NCBI GenBank assembly: GCA_005883905.1
Contig: VAYD01000019.1
Span: 1 to 9,648 of the forward strand
Direction: 5' to 3'
DNA: 9,648 bases
Source: Actinomycetota bacterium
Lineage (GTDB): Bacteria; Actinomycetota; Thermoleophilia; Solirubrobacterales; Solirubrobacteraceae
Under the pieces are notes generated by a model that ran no database searches, was not told where the DNA came from, and was given only the letters and a program-made list of their open reading frames with translations. The position numbers were made by a program, and so were the translations under genes. Shown here one piece after another: positions 1 to 6,779 of this stretch. How positions within the stretch are numbered: the first letter of the stretch is position 1; each line of letters begins with the position of its first letter.

Positions 1-519
1 CCACTGCCCGGAGTGGCTCAGCCCCGTGCTCGAGCCGAGCCGCTTGGTCAGCCCGAAGTCCGTGAGGTAGGCGTGGTCGCCGGCCCCGAGCAGGACGTTG
101 GCGGGCTTGATGTCGCGGTGGATCAGGCCGCGCGCGTGCGCTGCGTCCAGCGCGCCGCCGACCTGGTCGACGATCCGCGCAACGCGTCCCGGCTCGACCG
201 ATCCCTCGGCGCGGATCACGTGTCGCAGGTCGGACCCGTCGACGAACCGCATCGCGATGTACAGCGTCCCGTCGCCCTCGCCCGCGTAGTAGATCGGCAG
301 CACGTGCGGGTGGTCGATCGCGGCGGCGAGGCGCGATTCCGCGATGAACCGCTTGCGGAACGCCTCGTCCTGGGCGAGGTGCGGCGCGATCACCTTCAGC
401 GCGACGGGGCGGTCGAGGTCGATCTGGATCGCCCGGTAGACGACGCCCATGCCTCCGCGGCCGGCCACGCCCTCGATGCGATGGCCGGCGAAGACGTCGC
501 CTGGTCCGAAGTCCGTCAC
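1..519 (-). CDS. Hanks-type serine/threonine protein kinase, N-terminal part (cut by window edge)
   Basis: ATP-dependent Ser/Thr kinase, PknB-like, probably a cytoplasmic kinase domain that in this family is often anchored by a later membrane segment. Only 173 residues are in the window. Visible in order: glycine loop GRGGMG (residues 20-25), VALK lysine K42, helix-C glutamate E61, catalytic loop HRDIKPAN with D136, and DFG at 154-156. The reading frame runs off the left edge after the DFG/activation segment, so the rest of the kinase lobe and any sensor domain are not seen. I chose GTG at 519 because the kinase fold starts immediately (TDFGPGDVFAGHRI). An in-frame ATG at 552 would add 11 residues, and neither start has a strong Shine-Dalgarno. 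It is divergent from the PAP2 gene, with 43 nt between the starts (10 nt if ATG 552 is used). The kinase identity is firm; substrate and start are not. Confidence 0.93.
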   Translation of the reverse strand, partial: MTDFGPGDVFAGHRIEGVAGRGGMGVVYRAIQIDLDRPVALKVIAPHLAQDEAFRKRFIAESRLAAAIDHPHVLPIYYAGEGDGTLYIAMRFVDGSDLRHVIRAEGSVEPGRVARIVDQVGGALDAAHARGLIHRDIKPANVLLGAGDHAYLTDFGLTKRLGSSTGLSHSGQW

Positions 520-562
520 TCGGCTCAGGCTATCCGTGCGACTGGTTAGCATCGCGTCTTCA

Positions 563-1498
563 ATGCGCCCGTCCAGCGCCCTCCGCGCGGCGGCCTGGGG
601 CGTCGTCGTGGTGGGGGTCGCGGTGCCGCTCGCACGCCGCCGCCTGCGGATTCCGCCACCTGTCGTGACCGCCTCGGCGGCGGCCGCGCCAGTTGCGCTG
701 TCGGTCGCCGTGCGCCGCTCGCGCGGGCGCGACGCCGCCGTCTGCGCGCTGCAGATGTGGGCGTACATCGCGACGTACCAGATGCCCCACGACGATGCGG
801 AGGCGCTCGAGGCGCGCGTCCACGTCGACTACCCGGTGACGGTCGATCGCGCGATCGGGTTGGGCCGGCTGCCGACGCTGCGCCTGCAGCGGGCGCTCGC
901 GAAGGACGGCGAGCTACGCGTCGCCGACCAGGCGCTCGTCTGGGTGCACTGGATCTGGTTCCTCGTGCCGCACGGGACGGTCGCCTACATGCTGTTGCGC
1001 CACCGCGAGCGCTTCCCGGCCGCGGCGGCGCGGATCTACGCCGTGTTCGACCTCGGCGTGATCGTCTACTGGGCGCTGCCGACAGCTCCGCCGTGGTACG
1101 CCGCCACGCACGGGCGTATCCACGGCGCGGAGGGCGAGGCCGCGATGCGGCGGATCATGGTCGAGCACGGCGAGGCGTTCTGGAAGGAGCGCTGGCAGCC
1201 GCTCTACAGTTTCCTGGGAGGCAACCCCCTGGCAGCCATGCCGTCCTTGCACTTCGCCACGTCGTTGATGGCGGCCCGCGTCCTCGCGGAGGCGGGTCCG
1301 ATCGAGGGCGCCGTCGGCTGGACCTACGCGCTGACCCTCGGGTTCGCGCTCGTCTATCTCGGCGAGCACTACGTGGTCGACCTGCTGGTGGGCGCGACGC
1401 TTGCTGAGGGGGTCCGGCGCTCGGCGCCGGCGTTCGTGCCGGCGGCGCGGGCGCTGTCGCGGGCCGTGCAGCGACTGGAAGCCGCGGCGCAGGCATGA
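563..1498 (+). CDS. PAP2-superfamily (PAP2_3 type) membrane phosphatase/transferase
   Basis: A 311-aa integral membrane protein of the type-2 phosphatidic acid phosphatase superfamily, closest in style to the PAP2_3/inositol-phosphorylceramide-synthase-like branch. Members remove or transfer phosphate-linked headgroups on lipids at the membrane. Visible motifs: HWIWF (H129) on a predicted membrane helix, a PTAPPWY segment before the active site, PSLHF with H230 (a variant of the PSGH motif), and GEHYVVD with H269 and D273 matching the family's HxxxD. The N-terminus is hydrophobic (VVVVGVAVPL). ATG at 563 is preferred although no clear Shine-Dalgarno precedes it; the frame is open further upstream (GTG 536), but that would overlap the kinase start. 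The stop overlaps the next gene's start (ATGA), so the two are probably co-translated. The substrate cannot be told from sequence: phospholipid, undecaprenyl pyrophosphate or an inositol lipid are all possible. Confidence 0.88.
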   Translation: MRPSSALRAAAWGVVVVGVAVPLARRRLRIPPPVVTASAAAAPVALSVAVRRSRGRDAAVCALQMWAYIATYQMPHDDAEALEARVHVDYPVTVDRAIGLGRLPTLRLQRALAKDGELRVADQALVWVHWIWFLVPHGTVAYMLLRHRERFPAAAARIYAVFDLGVIVYWALPTAPPWYAATHGRIHGAEGEAAMRRIMVEHGEAFWKERWQPLYSFLGGNPLAAMPSLHFATSLMAARVLAEAGPIEGAVGWTYALTLGFALVYLGEHYVVDLLVGATLAEGVRRSAPAFVPAARALSRAVQRLEAAAQA

Positions 1499-2586
1499 CG
1501 GACGATCGCGCGCCCGTCCAGGACGTCAACGTCTCGAGGGGGGAGCACGACGACGACGAGGAGATGCCCCGCATGGGCATCACGCGCGAGCGCGCGTTGC
1601 TCTTCGGGCTCTTCGTCGTCTCCGCGATCGCGTTCCTGTACTTCGTCCTGCCGCAGCTCGGCTCCGTCAAGGAGACGTGGGGGCGCCTGGACGAGGGCGA
1701 CCCGTACTGGCTCGGCGTCGCGTTCGCGTTCGAGCTCGCCGCCACCGCGTCCTACATCGCGATCTTCCAGGACGTGCACGTGCCGCCCGGCTACCCGATC
1801 AAGTTCCGCGAGAGCTACCAGATCACCATGGCCAGCCTTGCCGCGACGCGCCTGTTCGCCGCGGGCGGCGCGGGCGGGGTCGCGCTGACGGCGTGGGCGC
1901 TGCGGCGCTCCGGCATGCCGCGCCGCGATGTCGCCGAGCGCATGATCGCGTTCCTCGTGCTGATGTACGGCGTCTACATGGTCGCGCTGATCGTGTGCGG
2001 CTTCGGCCTGCGCTGGGGCATCTTCAACGGGCCGGCGCCCTACGGCGTGACCGTCGTGCCGGCGTACATCGCGATGATCGCGATCGTGCTGTTCTTCGCG
2101 CTCGCGTTCCTGCCCGCGAACCTGGGCCGCCGCCTCGGGAAGTCGGGCAAGCCGACGTCGAAGCTCGGGCGCCTGGGGCGGCTCACCGCGACCGGCCCGG
2201 AGCGCCTGGGCGGCGGCACGCGCTTCGCGATCCACCTCGTGCGCCATCCCGACTGGGCGCTGCTCGGGACGCTCGGCTGGTGGGCCTTCAACGTCGCCAT
2301 TCTGTGGGCGAGCTTCAAGGCCTTCGGCGACGCGCCGCCGATCGCGGTCGTGACCCAGGCCTACTTCGTCGGCCTGCTGGCCAACCTGCTGCCGCTGCCC
2401 GGCGGCATCGGCGGGCAGGACAGCGGCGTGATCGGGGCGCTCGTCCTCTACGGGACGCCGCTGCCCGACGCCGCCGCCGCCGTGCTCGCCTACCGCGCCT
2501 TCCAGCTTGGGTTGACCGTCGCGCGCTGGCGGGAGGAGCGAGCGGCCGGACGGCGCCCGGAGGCGCCGGCGCCCGTAACGATCTGA
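1495..2586 (+). CDS. Lysylphosphatidylglycerol synthase TM-region / UPF0104 family membrane protein
   Basis: A 363-aa polytopic membrane protein with the fold of the flippase-like N-terminal region of MprF (LPG_synthase_TM, UPF0104). There is no C-terminal aminoacyl-transferase domain, so it is unlikely to make lysyl-lipid itself; a role in lipid or polyprenyl-linked substrate transport is inferred. Seen: an acidic N-terminus (EHDDDEE), hydrophobic segments near residues 34-55, 74-95, 157-180, 188-208 and 262-280, and the conserved PLPGGIGGQD loop (P302-G304 core). It overlaps the PAP2 stop by ATGA, indicating translational coupling. An alternative ATG at 1573 has GAGGAG 9 nt upstream and would drop the acidic tail (26 residues). 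The end is odd: after YRAF (333-336) the usual final hydrophobic helix is missing, and the protein passes directly into a charged tail TVARWREER. Confidence 0.85.
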   Translation: MTDDRAPVQDVNVSRGEHDDDEEMPRMGITRERALLFGLFVVSAIAFLYFVLPQLGSVKETWGRLDEGDPYWLGVAFAFELAATASYIAIFQDVHVPPGYPIKFRESYQITMASLAATRLFAAGGAGGVALTAWALRRSGMPRRDVAERMIAFLVLMYGVYMVALIVCGFGLRWGIFNGPAPYGVTVVPAYIAMIAIVLFFALAFLPANLGRRLGKSGKPTSKLGRLGRLTATGPERLGGGTRFAIHLVRHPDWALLGTLGWWAFNVAILWASFKAFGDAPPIAVVTQAYFVGLLANLLPLPGGIGGQDSGVIGALVLYGTPLPDAAAAVLAYRAFQLGLTVARWREERAAGRRPEAPAPVTI

Positions 2587-2595
2587 CCCCCTCAC

Positions 2596-2607
2596 TATAC
2601 TTGGTGA
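2596..2607 (+). promoter_or_regulatory. Candidate -10 box and ribosome site for trxB
   Basis: TATACT at 2596-2601 is close to the sigma-70-type -10 consensus and lies in the 25-nt gap before trxB. GGTGA at 2603-2607 could serve as a weak ribosome site 4 nt from the ATG. If TATACT is used, transcription would start about 4 nt or less before the ATG, so the transcript would be leaderless or nearly so. No convincing -35 is visible at the right distance. No GGAAT-N18-GTT sigma-R-type promoter, known upstream of trxB in Streptomyces, is seen. TCAC and GTGA (2592-2607) form an imperfect dyad around the box. Confidence 0.45.
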
Positions 2608-2611
2608 AGTA

Positions 2612-3622
2612 ATGGAGAACGTGATCATCATCGGAAGCGGCCCGGCGGGCTACACCGCAGCGCTCTACACCGCGCGCGCGAACCTGTCGCCGCTGGTCAT
2701 CGAAGGCTTCGCCTGGGGCGGCCTGCTCCAGCAGACGACCGATGTCGAGAACTACCCCGGCTTCCCCGAGGGGATCATGGGCCCGGAGATGATGCAGATG
2801 TTCCGCGACCAGGCCGAGCGCTTCGGGACGCGGTTCATCACCGACCAGGCCGATCGTGTCGAGCTGTCCTCCGAGGAGGGTGGCGTCCACAAGGTGCATG
2901 TCGGCGACGACGTCTATGAGACGCGCACGGTGATCCTCGCGATGGGGGCCGAGCACAAGAAGCTCGGCGTGCCGGGCGAGGACGAGCTCGGCGGCGCAGG
3001 CGTGTCGTACTGCGCCACGTGCGACGCCGCGTTCTTCAAGGATCGCGAGACGATCATCGTGGGCGGCGGCGACAGCGCGATGGAGGAGGCGATCTTCCTC
3101 GCGAAGTTCTCGTCGAAGGTCACGATCGTCAACCGCCGCGCCGAGTTCCGCGCGTCGAAGATCATGCTCGAGCGCGCCCGCGCGATGGACAACATCGAGT
3201 GGCTGACGCCGTACGTGGTCGACGCGTTCCTCGAGGGCGAAGGGCCGTTCGCGCGCGTCGCGCGGCTGCGCAACGTCGAGACCGACGAGATCCGCGAGCT
3301 GCCGCTCGGCGGCGCGTTCATCGCGATCGGTCACGAGCCGCAGTCGGAGATCGTGCACGGCCAGGTCGAGCTCGACGACGGCGGCTACGTCGTGACGCGG
3401 GGTCGCTCGACGCGGACCGACAAGCCGGGCGTGTTCGCCGCCGGCGACCTCGTCGATCACACCTATCGCCAGGCGATCACCGCTGCCGGCTCCGGCTGCC
3501 AGTCCGCGTTGGATGCCGAGTGGTACCTGCGCGATACGCCTTCGATCGAGACGCCTCCTTCGTTGCAGGGGACCGGCGACCTGGCTGAGGCGCAGTGGGC
3601 GCCGGGGATCCCGCAGGGCTAG
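2612..3622 (+). CDS. trxB: Thioredoxin reductase (NADPH), TrxB
   Basis: Cytoplasmic FAD-dependent, low-molecular-weight thioredoxin reductase, 336 aa, which passes electrons from NADPH to thioredoxin. Visible: N-terminal FAD dinucleotide motif GSGPAGYTAALYTARA, redox-active CATC (C134 and C137) followed by DAAFF, NADPH-binding motif GGGDSAMEEA with NRR downstream, and the C-terminal FAD-binding motif GVFAAGDLVD then YRQAITAAGSGCQSALDAEWYL. The C-terminal tail after this block is about 20 residues longer than in the common 310-320-aa enzymes and rich in Pro/Gly, so it is probably disordered. The start follows a -10-like box and GGTGA. It lies 25 nt after the UPF0104 gene on the same strand, so read-through is possible. 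No thioredoxin gene is adjacent; the downstream neighbour is convergent. Confidence 0.97.
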   Translation: MENVIIIGSGPAGYTAALYTARANLSPLVIEGFAWGGLLQQTTDVENYPGFPEGIMGPEMMQMFRDQAERFGTRFITDQADRVELSSEEGGVHKVHVGDDVYETRTVILAMGAEHKKLGVPGEDELGGAGVSYCATCDAAFFKDRETIIVGGGDSAMEEAIFLAKFSSKVTIVNRRAEFRASKIMLERARAMDNIEWLTPYVVDAFLEGEGPFARVARLRNVETDEIRELPLGGAFIAIGHEPQSEIVHGQVELDDGGYVVTRGRSTRTDKPGVFAAGDLVDHTYRQAITAAGSGCQSALDAEWYLRDTPSIETPPSLQGTGDLAEAQWAPGIPQG

Positions 3623-3636
3623 CCGCCGTACGGCGG
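3623..3636. terminator. Perfect 14-bp palindrome between convergent genes
   Basis: CCGCCGTACGGCGG begins on the base after the trxB stop codon and fills most of the 22-nt gap before the stop of the convergent CGNR-type gene. It can fold as a GC-rich 5-bp stem with a GTAC loop on either strand. No U-tract follows on either side, so a classical intrinsic terminator is not shown; bidirectional termination or 3'-end protection is inferred from the position. Confidence 0.4.
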
Positions 3637-3644
3637 ACGTTCGT

Positions 3645-4154
3645 CTAGCGGTGCCGCGCGCGGTAGGCGCGGGCGCGCGCCTGATCGCCGCAGCGCTCGG
3701 GGCTGCACCAGCGCCGCCGGCCCGGACGCGAGTCGTCGTAGAACAAGCGCTCGCAGTCGGGGTTCGCGCACGTGCGCACGCGCCGGCGCTGCTCCGGGTC
3801 GCCGAGCATCGCGAGCGCGTCGCGCGCGACCTCGCTCATCGCGGCGCTGACGGTGGGCCGCTGCCAGGAGAAGTCGCGCGTCATGGGATCGAGCCGTGGC
3901 GTGAGCGGAGGCATCGCCGCGGCTCGGTTGAGCAGCTTCACGGCGTCGTCCGGCGGGCGGCGGCTGCGGGCTGCCGCCAGCGCTCCCGCCTCGACCGCCT
4001 TGGCCACGCGGCGCGCCGCTGCGAGCTCGCGCGGGCTGCACGACACGCCTTCGACCTCGAGCGTCGAGTCGGCCAGCCAGGCCTTCAAATGATCAACGGT
4101 TCTGAGTTCCGCGGAGACGAGATCCAGCGACAGGCGACCGACGAACTGCATCAT
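3645..4154 (-). CDS. CGNR zinc-finger / ABATE-domain protein with divergent CGDQ motif
   Basis: A 169-aa protein of the ABATE (stress-induced, putative regulatory) plus zf-CGNR family, probably a nucleic-acid-binding regulator in the cytoplasm. The N-terminus MMQFVGRLSLDLVSAE matches the family's usual opening, with DLVSAE where DLVNTE is common. The C-terminal zinc ribbon keeps four cysteines, C129-x4-C134 and C150-x4-C155, followed by a basic tail (ARARAYRARHR). The signature Cys-Gly-Asn-Arg reads Cys-Gly-Asp-Gln (155-158). The start is set at ATG 4154 because the conserved domain begins there; ATG 4151 is equally possible, and the frame is open to 4286 without good support. No Shine-Dalgarno is visible. 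An extended -10-like TGCTATCGT on the minus strand (4169-4177) would give a very short leader. It is divergent from the LuxR gene and convergent with trxB. Confidence 0.82.
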   Translation of the reverse strand: MMQFVGRLSLDLVSAELRTVDHLKAWLADSTLEVEGVSCSPRELAAARRVAKAVEAGALAAARSRRPPDDAVKLLNRAAAMPPLTPRLDPMTRDFSWQRPTVSAAMSEVARDALAMLGDPEQRRRVRTCANPDCERLFYDDSRPGRRRWCSPERCGDQARARAYRARHR

Positions 4155-4196
4155 GGGTATGACACGTGACGATAGCAGAAATCCGGAGTGACGGGC

Positions 4197-4225
4197 TTTG
4201 CACAGGGTGTCGAGTTGTGTAGATT
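4197..4225 (+). promoter_or_regulatory. Candidate promoter of the LuxR-type gene
   Basis: TTTGCA (4197-4202), a 17-nt spacer and TAGATT (4220-4225) each match the sigma-70 consensus at four of six positions. Transcription would start near 4232, about 15 nt before the TTG start. This is the best promoter-like pair in the 92-bp divergent gap, but it was found by eye and is weak. Confidence 0.35.
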
Positions 4226-4232
4226 GCTCGAC
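4209..4232. promoter_or_regulatory. Inverted repeat GTCGAG-N12-CTCGAC, candidate operator
   Basis: Perfect 6-bp arms GTCGAG (4209-4214) and CTCGAC (4227-4232) are separated by 12 nt, with the dyad centre at 4220/4221 directly on the candidate -10 box. The 18-nt centre-to-centre arm spacing, under two helical turns, suits a dimeric DNA-binding protein. Candidates to bind it are the LuxR product itself or the divergent CGNR-type protein. Function is inferred from position only. Confidence 0.4.
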
Positions 4233-4246
4233 CGCGGGGGGCGTGC

Positions 4247-5140
4247 TTGGCAGAGCCGCTCCACAACTTGTCCTCCACTGTCCCACTTTCCAAGGCGCTT
4301 CCCGATGCCGCCGCAGCCGACCTTTCCCGGCGACTGCGGTCGGTGCAGCGTGCGCTGATCCGTCTCGGCGCCGAGCAGTCGCTCGGGCGCTTGGTCAACC
4401 TCGCGCCGCGCTTTGTGTGCCAGGCGCTCGAGCTCGACCGCGCGATGCTGCTGCACATCTCCGGCAATTCGATCGTGAGCGGCACGGCGTGGTGGGGCGG
4501 CGACCAGATCGCCGCATCGGACTTCGCCCGCTTCCTGCGCGCCGCGCACCCGCAGCTGACGAGCTGCCCGCCCGAGTTCGAGTCCGTCCAGCGCCAGCTC
4601 CCGATCCTCATCACGAACGCGCAGAAGCGCGACGACGTCTACCGGCCGTTGGTGCATGCGGCGCGCTCGGAGGCCTACGTCGTCGCCCCGATGATCCGCG
4701 GCGATCGCGTCATCGGCCTGCTGCACGCGGACCGCCACCCGGTGGTCGACCGGCACCTCGACGTCCTGGATCGCGACCTGCTCTGGACGTTCGCGACCGG
4801 TCTTGCGGACCTCATCGATCGCGCCGGTGCGCGGGGGCTCAACGGTTCGTCGTCGGCGTGGCGGCCGGACGTCGAGCCGGCCGACGAGGTGCCCGTGGCG
4901 GCTGCCGTCGGCCCGTCGGCCGTGTCGCCGTCCTCGGGCCCGCTGACGCTGCTGACGTCGCGCGAGCACGAGGTCCTCGCCCTGCTGGGGGAGGGCGCGG
5001 CGAACGCGTCGATCGCCTCGCGGCTCGTGATCAGCGAGGCGACCGTCAAGTCGCACGTGCGCCACATCCTGCGCAAGCTCCGCGCCGCGAACCGCACGGA
5101 AGCCGTCATCCGCTACCAGACGCTGGTGGCGGGCGAGTAG
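4247..5140 (+). CDS. GAF-domain LuxR-family transcriptional regulator
   Basis: A 297-aa cytoplasmic transcription factor. Residues about 25-60 look helical, and about 40-200 resemble a GAF/sensor domain (LVNLAPRFVCQALELDRAMLL and VVAPMIRGDRVIGLLHADR are typical GAF strands). Next comes a Pro/Ala/Ser-rich linker (about 200-232), then a LuxR/FixJ-type helix-turn-helix at 234-297: LTSREHEVLALLGEGAANASIA, then SEATVKSHVRHILRKL. No receiver domain with a phosphorylatable Asp is seen, so activation is probably by a ligand or partner. The start is TTG 4247, placed just after a GGGGG run at 4236-4241; the frame is closed upstream by TAG at 4220-4222 and contains no ATG or GTG before 4247. It is divergent from the CGNR-type gene and convergent with the S8 protease, with only 4 nt between the two stop codons. 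The target genes are unknown. Confidence 0.88.
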   Translation: MAEPLHNLSSTVPLSKALPDAAAADLSRRLRSVQRALIRLGAEQSLGRLVNLAPRFVCQALELDRAMLLHISGNSIVSGTAWWGGDQIAASDFARFLRAAHPQLTSCPPEFESVQRQLPILITNAQKRDDVYRPLVHAARSEAYVVAPMIRGDRVIGLLHADRHPVVDRHLDVLDRDLLWTFATGLADLIDRAGARGLNGSSSAWRPDVEPADEVPVAAAVGPSAVSPSSGPLTLLTSREHEVLALLGEGAANASIASRLVISEATVKSHVRHILRKLRAANRTEAVIRYQTLVAGE

Positions 5141-5148
5141 CGGGCTAC
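5137..5148. terminator. Dyad containing both convergent stop codons
   Basis: GTAGC-GG-GCTAC spans the TAG of the LuxR gene (5138-5140) and the reverse-strand TAG of the protease gene (5145-5147). On the plus strand it is followed by a pyrimidine-rich TTCTTCTTCGTCTTCTTCTT run, which is the complement of the protease's lysine codons. It could act as a weak intrinsic terminator for the LuxR transcript. The stem is only 4-5 bp, so this is tentative. Confidence 0.3.
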
Positions 5149-6776
5149 TTCTTCTTCGTCTTCTTCTTGGTCTGCTTCTTGAGCGCCTTGGAGCGCTTGA
5201 GCTTCAGCGTGTAGGCCTGGTCGGTCGGCGTCGTGCTGTCGACGTCGTCCTGCAGCGTGTCGGCGGTCTCGACGGCGACGTAGTAGGTGCCGGCCGCCTT
5301 CACGCGCTTGTTGATGAACGGCGTCGGGCTCAGGCCGCCGCTGTCCCGCAGGACGTGCTTCGTGACGTCGTTGGTCAGGTCGAGCGGACCTGCGGTGCGG
5401 TCGTAGAGGCTGACGGAGAACAGCGCATCGGTGACCTTCGTCGAGATGTCGGCATGGATCAGCTCGCCCTTCTTCAGCTTGATCCGGAAGACGTCGGTGT
5501 TGTCCTTGGCGGCGCTCTCGGAGTCCTTGATGGTCTTGGTCCTGCCGAGGCTGAGCGGGACGACCGGCTTGGTCTTGGCGAACAGGATGTCGTCGTCGAC
5601 CTCGTTGCCCAGCAGCGGCGGGGCCGGAGCCGTCGCGGCGTCGGCCACGTTCAGCAACCCGAAGCCCGTGTCCTGGTCCCAGCCCGGGACGCCCAGGTCG
5701 GTTCCGGCGTGGCGGACGAGGTCGTAGAGCTGCTGCGGCTTGAGCTCCGGCCGCAACGCCTGCAGCATCGCGGCGGCGCCGGCGAGGGCGGGGGAGGCGA
5801 ACGAGGTCCCCTTCACCAGGGCGTAGCCCGAGGAGCAGACGTTCGTCGTGGTGGGGGAGATGATGTCCGAGGCCGGCGAGACGAGGTCGACCCACGGCCC
5901 GCTGTTGGAGAACAGGTCGCGGCCCTGTCCCGCGTTCCCCGACCCCGCCGTCAGGACGTGCGGGTACGCGCCCGGAGCGTCCGCCTGGGCCTTGCCCTCG
6001 TTGCCGGACGGGGCGGTCACGAGCACGCCGGCGTTGAATGCCTGAGCGACGGCCGTGATCAGCACCTGGTTGTCCTGGTCCGAGCCGTCGGCGACGGCGC
6101 CGGCGGCCGAGATGTTGATCACGCCCGCGCCGGCCTGCACCGCGGCGGTGATCGCCTGGGCCACGGTATCGGCCGAGCTGGCTCCCGACGAGTTGAAGAT
6201 CCGGACGGAGAAGACCGGGCTGGTCGGCGACTCGCCCCTGACGCTGCCGAGCGCGCCTGCCGCGATCGACGCAACCTCCGTGCCGTGGCCGTCCTGGTCG
6301 GGCACCAAGAAGCCGCCGACCACGTCATGGTCGGGGAGCACGCGGCCAGCGAGCTCCGGCGTGTTGGGGTCGATCCCGGTGTCGAGGATCGCGATCGGTT
6401 TCGTCGCCCCGCCGGGGTCGACCTGCATCGCGTTCGTCTGGAAGGGCACGCCGACGATCGGGTCCGACGGCTTGTCGATGCAGCCCGTCGGGGATGCCTG
6501 GGCCGGGCGCAGCCAGAACCGGCGATCGACCTGCGCGGCGATGATCCCCGGCCGCCGCGTGAGCCGGCGGATGTACTGCCGCGCGGTCGACCCGCTCGGG
6601 GTCTTCACCAGGTAGGTCGGCGACCCGTCCGGCAGCGTCCCCGTGAGGACGCCGCCGGCCGGCGAGTGCGCGTCCCGCTCCACCGCGACGAGCACCCGCC
6701 GGCCTTGTGCCGCCGGTGCGGCAGCGGCAAGGACAGCGATCACGAGGATCGCGCCTGCCGCCGGCAGTTTGTTCAT
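5145..6776 (-). CDS. Secreted subtilisin-family (S8) serine protease with PPC-like domain and lysine tail
   Basis: A 543-aa exported endopeptidase. Domains in order: Sec signal peptide (residues about 1-25, AGAILVIAVLAAAAPAAQG); a propeptide-like segment (about 27-105) containing YLVKTPSGSTARQYIRRL and a PGIIAAQVD stretch, as in inhibitor-type prodomains; an S8 catalytic domain with D132 (AILDTGID), H164 (DGHGTEVASIAAG), oxyanion N259 (SGNEG) and S325 (GTSFASPALAGAAAML); and a C-terminal beta domain (about 400-530) resembling bacterial pre-peptidase C-terminal (PPC) domains (NTDVFRIKLKKGELIHADI, TYYVAVE). The end is a lysine tail (KKQTKKKTKKK). All catalytic residues are present, so it should be active. 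It is the third gene of a minus-strand cluster; its ATG lies 3 nt after the stop of the 345-aa gene, with GGAAGGG upstream as ribosome site. It may process or turn over its exported neighbours. Confidence 0.93.
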   Translation of the reverse strand: MNKLPAAGAILVIAVLAAAAPAAQGRRVLVAVERDAHSPAGGVLTGTLPDGSPTYLVKTPSGSTARQYIRRLTRRPGIIAAQVDRRFWLRPAQASPTGCIDKPSDPIVGVPFQTNAMQVDPGGATKPIAILDTGIDPNTPELAGRVLPDHDVVGGFLVPDQDGHGTEVASIAAGALGSVRGESPTSPVFSVRIFNSSGASSADTVAQAITAAVQAGAGVINISAAGAVADGSDQDNQVLITAVAQAFNAGVLVTAPSGNEGKAQADAPGAYPHVLTAGSGNAGQGRDLFSNSGPWVDLVSPASDIISPTTTNVCSSGYALVKGTSFASPALAGAAAMLQALRPELKPQQLYDLVRHAGTDLGVPGWDQDTGFGLLNVADAATAPAPPLLGNEVDDDILFAKTKPVVPLSLGRTKTIKDSESAAKDNTDVFRIKLKKGELIHADISTKVTDALFSVSLYDRTAGPLDLTNDVTKHVLRDSGGLSPTPFINKRVKAAGTYYVAVETADTLQDDVDSTTPTDQAYTLKLKRSKALKKQTKKKTKKK

Positions 6777-6779
6777 GGC

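Noticed and set aside
1369..2631. 420-aa open frame on the minus strand opposite the UPF0104 gene
   Set aside because: Composition is Arg/Ala/Asp-rich with no domain, and the plus strand carries a recognisable membrane protein. Long antisense frames are expected at this GC content.
2315..3460. 381-aa open frame on the minus strand opposite trxB
   Set aside because: Shadow of a clear thioredoxin reductase; the translation is low-complexity Arg/Ala-rich.
3513..4169. 218-aa plus-strand frame over the CGNR-type gene
   Set aside because: Arg/Ala-rich shadow; the minus strand shows the ABATE start and four zinc cysteines.
4256..4267. CCGCTCCACAAC in the LuxR gene, identical to 12 nt of the 345-aa gene's leader (7835-7846, minus)
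   Set aside because: Several 12-nt matches are expected by chance in a window of this size; it lies inside coding sequence and occurs once there, so it is not counted as a fourth regulatory copy.
4155..4286. N-terminal extension of the CGNR-type protein to ATG 4286
   Set aside because: The added 44 residues resemble no part of the family, overlap the LuxR gene's start, and the conserved domain opens exactly at ATG 4154.
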